Assembly: GCA_017550205.1 (NCBI GenBank)
Contig: JAFZPS010000059.1
Span: 1-11,026, forward strand
Origin: Bacilli bacterium
GTDB taxonomy: Bacteria; Bacillota_I; Bacilli_A; RF39; UBA660
Direction of reading: 5' to 3'
Length of the DNA stretch: 11,026 bases
The notes under the pieces are model-generated. The model ran no database searches. It saw nothing but the letters and a program-made list of their open reading frames with translations, and was not told the origin of the DNA. The position numbers and the translations under genes are program-made. Shown piece by piece: positions 5,130-11,026 of the stretch (positions within the stretch are counted from its first letter, which is position 1; each line of letters opens with the position of its first letter).

Positions 5130-5618
5130 ATATTTACTAGGTAATAATCTTATTACTAAATATATTAATTCAGAATAAATAATATTTAATAATAAACTAT
5201 TTATTATTTTATAAAATACTTTATAGAAAGTTACTTCTACTACATTATATATTAATAGTATTATTCCAGTTAATGATTCATATGAGATTACTAAGATTAT
5301 TATATATAGTATTAATCTTAATGGAGTTATTTCATATGTCTTATAAATATATTTTATTAATAATCCTATTACTACAAATAATACTCCATTAAAGAATAAT
5401 AGATTTGTATAAAGTAAATCATATATTATTCCTACTATAAAAATAATAATAAAATAATTTCTTTCTTTTTTCTTAAAGAATGGATAAATCATAAAGATTG
5501 AGACTAGTGTTAGTAAAGGAGTAAATATAGATAAATTTGTATATAGATATGGTAGATAGTTAGATATTATTCCATCTAATAAAATAGATATTATTATAAT
5601 AATTAAACTTATTATCAT
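5109..5618 (-). CDS. mreD: Rod shape-determining membrane protein MreD
   Basis: This 169-residue protein consists almost entirely of membrane segments (about five helices), with an early LLDGIISNYLP region, a GIIYDLLYTNLLFFNG segment that matches the conserved GxxxDxxxxxxxG core of MreD, and a basic end LLPSKYKK. MreD acts in the elongasome with MreC, linking the cytoskeleton to peptidoglycan synthesis. Its ATG overlaps the TGA of mreC (ATGA at 5615-5618), and an AAAGGTGA SD lies within the end of mreC, so the two are translationally coupled. A terminator hairpin overlaps its stop codon. MreD sequences vary widely, so the position behind mreC is an important part of the evidence. Confidence 0.88.
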   Translation of the reverse strand: MIISLIIIIISILLDGIISNYLPYLYTNLSIFTPLLTLVSIFMIYPFFKKKERNYFIIIFIVGIIYDLLYTNLLFFNGVLFVVIGLLIKYIYKTYEITPLRLILYIIILVISYESLTGIILLIYNVVEVTFYKVFYKIINSLLLNIIYSELIYLVIRLLPSKYKKISIN

Positions 5619-6391
5619 TCTTTCACCTTTAATACAGTTACATAATGGATGTCATTAAAGTTTTGACTTAGTTTTATGTAGACTGTTTTAGATAAATTAT
5701 ACTTATCTTTTTCTAGTTTTTCTACAGTACCTATATAAATACCAGCTGGGAAGAATTCTCCTAATCCACTAGTTAATACACTATCTCCTATATTAATATT
5801 TGTTGTTTTATCTATACCAGTAGCTTTAATTAATTTAGTTTTATTATCATATCCATTTAGTATTGCATAATTATCTATTTCATTTGTTTTTATAGCTATA
5901 CTTACTTTGAAATTTAAATCATCTGAAGTTATTAATTTTACTTCACTAGAGTTTTTTGAAACTTTACTAATTTTTCCAATAAGACCATTTTTAGTTACTA
6001 CAGCCATATTTTCTTTTATACCAGAAGATGTTCCTTTATCTATAGTTATTGTGTTAAACCAATAACTTTTATTTCTAGATAATATAGTTGCATTTACTGG
6101 AGAATATTCTGTTAATGTTTTATTTAATTCTAATGTTTCTTTTAATTCTTTTATTTCTTTTTCTAAAGATGAGTTTATATTTTTTTGAATTATATAACTT
6201 TCTGTTTGAGTTTTATTTTTATCTTTATTTAGACTAGTAAAAGGATACATTATTACTTTATTTATAGACATAGATATATCTTTTATAAATGTATTCTTAC
6301 TTCTATATACTAATAAAGAAATAGATAATAATACTATTAATACTATTCCTATAATAATGTATATTATTTTATTTTTATTTTTCTTAAACAT
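5615..6391 (-). CDS. mreC: Rod shape-determining protein MreC
   Basis: The protein has 258 residues: a basic N-terminus, one membrane helix (about 9-29), a coiled-coil stretch with many K/E/N residues (about 60-96), then the two beta-barrel domains of MreC. The barrels carry the typical phrases SYWFNTITIDKGTSSGI, MAVVTKNGLIGKI, VKLITSDDLNFKVSI and a C-terminal GDSVLTSGLGEFFPAGIYIG. MreC lies outside the membrane and organises the elongasome (PBP2, RodA, MreD). It stands 31 bases after radC, probably in one operon with it. No mreB lies in front of it, unlike Bacillus, so MreB must be encoded elsewhere or be absent. The SD is weak (GAGATGAT). Confidence 0.95.
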   Translation of the reverse strand: MFKKNKNKIIYIIIGIVLIVLLSISLLVYRSKNTFIKDISMSINKVIMYPFTSLNKDKNKTQTESYIIQKNINSSLEKEIKELKETLELNKTLTEYSPVNATILSRNKSYWFNTITIDKGTSSGIKENMAVVTKNGLIGKISKVSKNSSEVKLITSDDLNFKVSIAIKTNEIDNYAILNGYDNKTKLIKATGIDKTTNINIGDSVLTSGLGEFFPAGIYIGTVEKLEKDKYNLSKTVYIKLSQNFNDIHYVTVLKVKE

Positions 6392-6422
6392 ATCATCATC
6401 TCATTTTCTATTATATTATAAA

Positions 6423-7106
6423 TTAAATATTTAGTATATCTATATTTTCATAAAAACTAAAGTATTTATCTTCACCTACTATTATATGGTCAATTACTGG
6501 AATTTTTTGAATTTCCCCTGTCTTCATTAAAGCTTCAGTAAATACTATATCAGCATGGGATGGAGTTACATCTCCAGTAGGATGATTATGAAGACATACT
6601 ATAGATGAAGCACTTAATAAATAAGCTTCTTTAAATATTTCTCTTGTGTGTGTAGTAGATGAATTAATTGTACCTTTAAAGATTAATTTTCTTTTAATTA
6701 GTTCATTCTTAGTATTAAAGTAATAACAATAAAAACACTCTTGTTTTAGACCATTAAATAAGTATTTAGAATCTTCATATATTTTGTTAGATGAATCTAA
6801 TTTTTTTAACTTATTAGTTTCTCTTAAAAATATTCTTTTACCTAGTTCTATTGAGGTTAATAGTTCTATTGCCTTTACTTCTCCAATTCCCTTAATCTTC
6901 ATTAAATCATTCAAAGATAATTCTTTAAACTCAATTAATTTATATTTACTTAATAATTCTAAAGATAAATCATTCACATTCTTTTCCTTGGTACCAGTTT
7001 TTAAAATAATAGAGATTATTTCTTTATCTGTTAAATTACTTACACCAACTTCTTTTAATCTTTCTCTAGGTCTTTCTTCTACTGGTAGATCTTTTATTTT
7101 ATACAA
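6423..7106 (-). CDS. radC: RadC/UPF0758 family JAB-domain protein
   Basis: The 227-residue length is normal for the family. The N-terminus has the signature PVEERPRERL, then LTDKEIISIILKTGT, followed by a helix-hairpin-helix (KIKGIGEVKA, residues 70-79). The C-terminal JAB/MPN domain has the JAMM motif HNHPTGDVTPSHAD, with H173, H175 and D186 as metal ligands. The family was once linked to DNA repair, but its cellular role is not settled and a metal-dependent hydrolase activity is only assumed from the fold. The start is TTG at 7104-7106, chosen for the SD AGAGGTGG (7111-7118) and because the family begins with a conserved basic IKDLPxxERPRE. It sits directly before mreC as in Bacillus. Confidence 0.95.
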   Translation of the reverse strand: MYKIKDLPVEERPRERLKEVGVSNLTDKEIISIILKTGTKEKNVNDLSLELLSKYKLIEFKELSLNDLMKIKGIGEVKAIELLTSIELGKRIFLRETNKLKKLDSSNKIYEDSKYLFNGLKQECFYCYYFNTKNELIKRKLIFKGTINSSTTHTREIFKEAYLLSASSIVCLHNHPTGDVTPSHADIVFTEALMKTGEIQKIPVIDHIIVGEDKYFSFYENIDILNI

Positions 7107-7148
7107 ATTACCACCTCTATTATATTATTAGTAAAAATTTAAGTTTTA

Positions 7149-7589
7149 CTACTGTTTTTTTATAATTTCTTGATAATTTGCGATTACTACTTCTTCTATA
7201 GTTAGTATTTGATTAGTATCTTTTGTATTTCTAATTAGGAGGTCAAACTGTTCTACATTAGTTTTAAATTCTTGGGATTCTAAGTTTATTTCTTTTACTG
7301 TTATATTTATATTTTCTTTTTTATAAATACTTTTTAGTTTTTCTAATACTTCTTTATCTCTAGTTATACCTATATAAACATGATACTTATTATCTTTATT
7401 TTCTATTATTCTTCTATTTATATTGACATCTATATTATTATAGTCATTATAAACACCTTCTTCTAAAAAATAATATGTATCTTTATTCCAAAGTTTTTTT
7501 ATTAATTCTATTCTTTCTCCAAATAATAATTGACCTATAAGAAAACCTATACCTACAAAGAATATTCCTTTTATAATTAATTTTTTCAT
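7149..7589 (-). CDS. Membrane-anchored SPOR-like protein in the spoIIB position
   Basis: This 146-residue protein starts MKKLIIKGIFFVGIGFLIGQ, a single N-terminal membrane helix (about 5-23), with the rest outside. Two segments look like the two halves of a SPOR (peptidoglycan-binding) domain: YYFLEEGVYNDYNN (about 39-52) and YHVYIGITRDKEVLEKLKSIY (first residue about 69), each strand-then-helix. The remaining part is helical and charged. B. subtilis SpoIIB is a larger (332-residue) membrane protein with a SPOR domain, acts at the engulfing septum, and is encoded shortly before radC. This gene is 42 bases before radC, so a SpoIIB-like role is a reasonable inference, not proven. The SD is GGTGAT very close to the ATG. 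No clear promoter was found after the rel terminator. Confidence 0.6.
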   Translation of the reverse strand: MKKLIIKGIFFVGIGFLIGQLLFGERIELIKKLWNKDTYYFLEEGVYNDYNNIDVNINRRIIENKDNKYHVYIGITRDKEVLEKLKSIYKKENINITVKEINLESQEFKTNVEQFDLLIRNTKDTNQILTIEEVVIANYQEIIKKQ

Positions 7590-7640
7590 ATAATCACCAT
7601 ATTAAATATATATTGTTTATACAGTGATTTTTTGTCGAAA

Positions 7641-7670
7641 AAAATAATGCAGATTATTCTGCATTATTTT
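7641..7670 (-). terminator. Rho-independent terminator of the rel-like gene
   Basis: A 12-base-pair perfect stem (7659-7670 with 7641-7652), a 6-base loop and a run of T on the minus strand leading into TTTTTTTCG. The stop codon TAA (7664-7666) of the rel-like gene lies inside the upstream arm. Confidence 0.92.
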
Positions 7671-9133
7671 ACTTCATTTGGTTTTTTAATAAATGTTTTT
7701 TGTTTTTCATTAGTATCCCAAACTTCATGTGCTATTTTACCATTTATTTTTATTTGAATACGATCATTATTTTTTAATGGTGTATCAAAGGATACTTCTT
7801 TACCATTTACCACTATACTTGTGATTGTATCTATCTTATCTGGGTATACTTCATATATAAAGTTTGTTGCAGTACTTCCAGCAGGTAATTCTATACAATG
7901 ACCACTATCAGTATATACATATACGTGATCTGTTAGTAAAACACTCATTATTAATGAGATGAATTCATTATCATCATGTGATAATTCATTAATCTCAATT
8001 AATTTTTTAGCAAATTGAGATTTTTCTCTAATAATTGCATTTGTTTCTTCTATAGTTTTACCATATTCAATATCAGCTATATTATCATAGTTTTCTATAT
8101 TCCAATATGCTGCTACTCCATAGGCATCTATTTTATCCATTTCACGAGTTCTTATTTTTACTTTTATAAACTTACCATTTTTATCTGCTACTGTAGTATG
8201 AAGTGATTGATAGTTATTAGTTTTTGTATTACCTATATAATCTTTCAATCTACCATTAATTGGTTTATAAAATTTATGAACAACTCCTAGTGCTCTATAA
8301 CAATCATCAATTGTATCTACTACTATTTTTAAATAGTTTAAGTCATATTGATTTTCCATATCATATCCATTTTTTTCTTTTTTGTATATTGTATATAGAG
8401 ATTGTGTTCTAAGTATTGTTTTACATTCAATACCTTTATTTTTTAATTCTGCTTTTATTTTTTTAGACATTTCATCTAAACCAGGTGCTTCTTCTAAGAA
8501 TAATTCTTCACGACGTTTTTTAATTCTATCATATTCTTCTCTATCTATATATTTAAGCGATAATTCTTCTAATTCATTTTTAACTCTATATGCACCTATA
8601 GCTAAGGCTAAAAGTGCAAATATTTTTAATGTTTCTTCAGCATTTTCTCTTTGTTTTGCTGGATTCTTCTTTTCCATTGTGTTCATGTTGTGTAGACGGT
8701 CAGCTAGTTTTATTATTATAATTCTTATATCTTTTGTAAAACCATTAACAATTTTTTTAGTATTAGCTTTTATTTGATCGCTCTTACTTGAGAAATCCAT
8801 TGCTTTCATTTTAGTAACTCCATCTACTAATATAGAAACTGTTGGATTAATCATTTCAGCAATATCTTCTATTTTAAACTTAAATTTGGCATCTTCTACT
8901 GTATCATGTAAAAGAGCAGCACTTATTGTATCAGGATCAAATACTCCCATTCTTAATACGTTTAAGGCCACATTTAAAGGGTGTGAAATATAGGGTTCAC
9001 CTGTTTCACGTGGTGGTTGGTTTCTATGAATTTTTTCCGCAATATCATACGCTTCATAAACTTCTTCTAGTTTTTCTTTAGCAACACCATGTTTTTTCAA
9101 TTGAAAAATAATAGTTTCAATACTAACGTCCAT
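7664..9133 (-). CDS. rel: RelA/SpoT-family protein: (p)ppGpp hydrolase with degenerate synthetase, ends after TGS
   Basis: Residues are counted from the ATG at 9131-9133 (489 aa). This start is preferred because the SD GGGAGG (9142-9147) is eight bases away; an ATG two codons earlier is only two bases from it. The HD hydrolase domain (1-160) has all expected residues: R42, H51, HD 76-77, ED 80-81, and D145 and N149 in LADRLHN. The synthetase domain (235-345) keeps R242, D264, Y308 and H312. However, the catalytic Glu of the usual VEVQIRT is Lys324 (IKVKIRT), the following Gln is Lys326, and the RPKH motif has become RTQS. A TGS domain spans 399-464, and the protein then stops. The helical, zinc-finger and ACT domains of full-length Rel (about 730 residues) are absent. 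It probably degrades the alarmone rather than makes it. Confidence 0.9.
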   Translation of the reverse strand: MDVSIETIIFQLKKHGVAKEKLEEVYEAYDIAEKIHRNQPPRETGEPYISHPLNVALNVLRMGVFDPDTISAALLHDTVEDAKFKFKIEDIAEMINPTVSILVDGVTKMKAMDFSSKSDQIKANTKKIVNGFTKDIRIIIIKLADRLHNMNTMEKKNPAKQRENAEETLKIFALLALAIGAYRVKNELEELSLKYIDREEYDRIKKRREELFLEEAPGLDEMSKKIKAELKNKGIECKTILRTQSLYTIYKKEKNGYDMENQYDLNYLKIVVDTIDDCYRALGVVHKFYKPINGRLKDYIGNTKTNNYQSLHTTVADKNGKFIKVKIRTREMDKIDAYGVAAYWNIENYDNIADIEYGKTIEETNAIIREKSQFAKKLIEINELSHDDNEFISLIMSVLLTDHVYVYTDSGHCIELPAGSTATNFIYEVYPDKIDTITSIVVNGKEVSFDTPLKNNDRIQIKINGKIAHEVWDTNEKQKTFIKKPNEVK

Positions 9134-9162
9134 AACCATTACCTCCCTTTTTTTGGTCTTAT

Positions 9163-9191
9163 ATTATATCAAAAAATACTCCAAAAGTCAA
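9163..9191 (-). promoter_or_regulatory. SigA-type promoter of the rel-like gene
   Basis: The minus strand has -35 TTGACT (9186-9191), a 17-base spacer and -10 TATAAT (9163-9168). With the valS terminator just upstream, the rel-like gene is a one-gene transcription unit. Confidence 0.9.
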
Positions 9192-9206
9192 TTTTTGTCA
9201 ATATAA

Positions 9207-9232
9207 AAGAGTTAATTATTTCATTAACTCTT
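9207..9232 (-). terminator. Rho-independent terminator overlapping the end of valS
   Basis: A perfect 10-base-pair stem, AAGAGTTAAT / ATTAACTCTT, with a 6-base loop. The TAA stop of valS (9216-9218) spans the loop and the first base of the downstream arm. On the minus strand it continues into TTTTATATT. Confidence 0.8.
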
Positions 9233-11026
9233 CTAATTTCTTTTTCTCTTCTTCTAACTTTTGTTTATCTAAATCTACTATATTCTTAGGTGCTTTATTT
9301 ACATAGTTTTCATTAGATAAAAGTTTTTCTCTTCTTTCAATAGAAGCTTTTAATTGTTTAATTTGTTCTTCTTTAAGGGCTTTATCAGCTTCTGTTTCTA
9401 TCTTTTCAAAGAAGATTTGAGCTTTTACTCTACTAGAGAATACTTTATATGCTTTAATACCTAATGGTTCAGTTACTAAGTTATCTTGTAGTTTTAACAT
9501 TTTAACTATTAAATCATTATCATCAGTAGTATCAAACATTACTTTCATATCTTTAGTAATATTATTTTCTGCTTTTACATTTCTGAAGTTCTTAATAAAT
9601 TCTATTTGATCGTCTACTATCTTTTCTTCATCATCAAATACTAATTTCTTATCATATTTAGGATAATCAGAAATCATAATAGCTTCATTATCTTTTACTG
9701 GTAACATTTGATAAATTTCTTCAGTAACAAATGGCATAAATGGTTGTAACATTTTTAAGATACCAGTTATTACATAACATAATGTAGATTTAGTACTTTC
9801 TTTATCTAATGAATACTTAGCCATTTCAATATAGTAATCACAGAATACATTCCATGTGAATTCATATATTTCAGAACCAGCTAAGTTAAATTCATATTTA
9901 TCCATATGTTTAGTTACTCTCTTAATAGTTTTTTCATATTTAGATAATATCCATTTATCTTCAGGTTTTAAATCATCTAATTTAATTTCTTTTAAGTCTT
10001 CTATATTCATTAAGGCAAAACGTGAAGCATTCCACAATTTATTAATAAAGTTCCATGTAGATGCTAATTTAACTTCATCAAATTTTAGATCTGGTCCCAT
10101 AGTAATATCTGTAGTTAAATAGAATCTTAGAGCGTCTGCTCCATACTTTTCAATCATATCAAATGGATCTACTCCATTACCTAATGATTTAGACATTTTT
10201 CTACCCATTTTATCTCTAATTAATCCGTGAATAACACAATCTTTGAATGGACGAACTCCATTAATATATTCTGATTGGAATGTCATTCTAGCTACCCAGA
10301 ATGGAATAATGTCAGTTCCTGAGATCAAACAGTCTGTTGGGAAATATGTTTTTAAATCTACTGTTTCTTCTGGCCAACCAAATGTTGAGAATGGCCATAA
10401 TGCAGATGAAAACCATGTATCTAATACATCTTCATCTTGTACCCAACCTTCTTCCTTAGGTGCTTCCATACCAACATATACTTCATCACCTTTATACCAA
10501 GCAGGAATTCTATGACCCCACCATAATTGACGAGATATACACCAGTCATAAGTTATTTCCATCCAGTGTCTTAGAATCTTTTCAAATCTTTTTGGTACAA
10601 AGTTAACTTTCTTATCTTTATCATCTTGGAATTTTAATACGTTGTCTGCTAAACCTCTCATCTTAACAAACCATTGTTTTTTAATCATTGGTTCTACCAT
10701 TACACCAGTACGTTCAGAATGACCTACTTCATGTACTAATGGTTCTATTTCAAGTAATAATCCTTGTGCCTTTAAATCTTCAAGACAAGCTTCTCTACAC
10801 TCTTCTCTAGTCATACCTTGATACTTTTCTGGAACATTTTCATTCATTGTAGCATCATCATTCATGATACAAATTCTTTCTAGATTATGACGATTTCCTA
10901 CTTCAAAGTCGTTAGGGTCATGTGCTGGAGTAATCTTAACACAACCCGTTCCTTTTTCCATATCAGCATGTTCATCAGTAATTACTGGTATAGGTTTATT
11001 CATTAATGGAAGAATAACATTCTTAC
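9216..11026 (-). CDS. valS: Valyl-tRNA synthetase, C-terminal two thirds (5' end outside window)
   Basis: The open frame runs to the window edge with no stop upstream; the Met at 11001-11003 is internal, not a start. About 602 residues are visible of roughly 880 expected. In order: the end of the CP1 editing domain (GTGCVKITPAHDPNDFEVG), the WWGHRIPAWY catalytic segment, DVLDTWFSSALWPFSTFGWP and the class I KMSKS motif (10185-10199). The anticodon-binding domain follows (TWNFINKLWNASRFALMNI, with FMPFVTEEIYQ later) and then the charged C-terminal coiled-coil arm typical of ValRS. The HIGH motif and any T-box leader lie beyond the window. It charges tRNA-Val in the cytoplasm. A terminator hairpin overlaps the stop codon. 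Confidence 0.98.
   Translation of the reverse strand, partial: KNVILPLMNKPIPVITDEHADMEKGTGCVKITPAHDPNDFEVGNRHNLERICIMNDDATMNENVPEKYQGMTREECREACLEDLKAQGLLLEIEPLVHEVGHSERTGVMVEPMIKKQWFVKMRGLADNVLKFQDDKDKKVNFVPKRFEKILRHWMEITYDWCISRQLWWGHRIPAWYKGDEVYVGMEAPKEEGWVQDEDVLDTWFSSALWPFSTFGWPEETVDLKTYFPTDCLISGTDIIPFWVARMTFQSEYINGVRPFKDCVIHGLIRDKMGRKMSKSLGNGVDPFDMIEKYGADALRFYLTTDITMGPDLKFDEVKLASTWNFINKLWNASRFALMNIEDLKEIKLDDLKPEDKWILSKYEKTIKRVTKHMDKYEFNLAGSEIYEFTWNVFCDYYIEMAKYSLDKESTKSTLCYVITGILKMLQPFMPFVTEEIYQMLPVKDNEAIMISDYPKYDKKLVFDDEEKIVDDQIEFIKNFRNVKAENNITKDMKVMFDTTDDNDLIVKMLKLQDNLVTEPLGIKAYKVFSSRVKAQIFFEKIETEADKALKEEQIKQLKASIERREKLLSNENYVNKAPKNIVDLDKQKLEEEKKKLEELMK

Noticed and set aside
7590..7640. 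Sigma-A or sigma-F-like promoter before the SPOR-like gene
   Set aside because: GTATA and GGTGATTAT are present, but the spacing is about 19 bases and the second element is the SD itself. TCGACA has no -10 partner at the right distance.
9134..9139. Rel-like start at the first ATG (9137-9139)
   Set aside because: It lies only two bases from the SD GGGAGG; the ATG at 9131-9133 has eight-base spacing.
1..11026. CRISPR arrays, insertion sequences, rRNA, prophage genes
   Set aside because: No regularly spaced repeats, transposase motifs, rRNA signatures or phage cassettes were seen on either strand.

Overview
The window comes from a very AT-rich, low-GC Gram-positive bacterium (Firmicutes/Bacillota sensu lato). 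It may be an uncultured, gut-type Bacilli- or Clostridia-related lineage. The grounds are strong T/A bias at third codon positions, purine-rich Shine-Dalgarno (SD) sites, a SpoIVFA/SpoIVFB pair, and the gene order valS ... (SPOR-like protein) - radC - mreC - mreD - spoIVFA - spoIVFB. That order is a slimmed version of the Bacillus order valS-folC-comC-spoIIB-maf-radC-mreBCD-minCD-spoIVFAB. Tryptophan is encoded by TGG, and TGA serves as a stop (mreC, peptide 1), so the code is probably standard rather than the mycoplasma code. Every gene I can support lies on the minus strand, so transcription runs from high to low coordinates.

Right part, 11026 to 7641 (housekeeping): the 3' two thirds of valS ends in a terminator. 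It is followed by a promoter and a shortened RelA/SpoT-family gene that keeps the (p)ppGpp hydrolase residues, has lost key synthetase residues, and stops after the TGS domain. This gene also has its own terminator.

Middle, 7589 to 3361 (cell shape and sporulation): a membrane-anchored SPOR-like protein in the position of spoIIB, then radC, mreC and mreD (4-bp overlap), and a terminator over the mreD stop codon. Next come spoIVFA and a SpoIVFB-type intramembrane protease with no ordinary start codon in front of its HELGH motif. A small protein of unknown function follows.

Left part, 3347 to 1: a tRNA-Ala(UGC) gene with a consensus promoter and terminator. Directly behind it is a compact bacteriocin-type operon of five overlapping genes: a C39 peptidase-ABC exporter, a very short HlyD-like accessory protein, two double-glycine-leader peptides (50 and 55 codons), and a 48-residue hydrophobic peptide that is probably the immunity factor. 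The three smallest genes (185-632) are below usual gene-calling size and are the most interesting content. The exporter would remove both leaders at Gly-Gly and secrete the mature peptides, which look like a two-peptide (class IIb) bacteriocin. The window ends in the start of rpsU (ribosomal protein S21), which has its own consensus promoter.

No insertion sequence, CRISPR array, rRNA or phage integrase was seen. Once the small peptides and the extended spoIVFB are included, no gene-free stretch exceeds about 110 bases.
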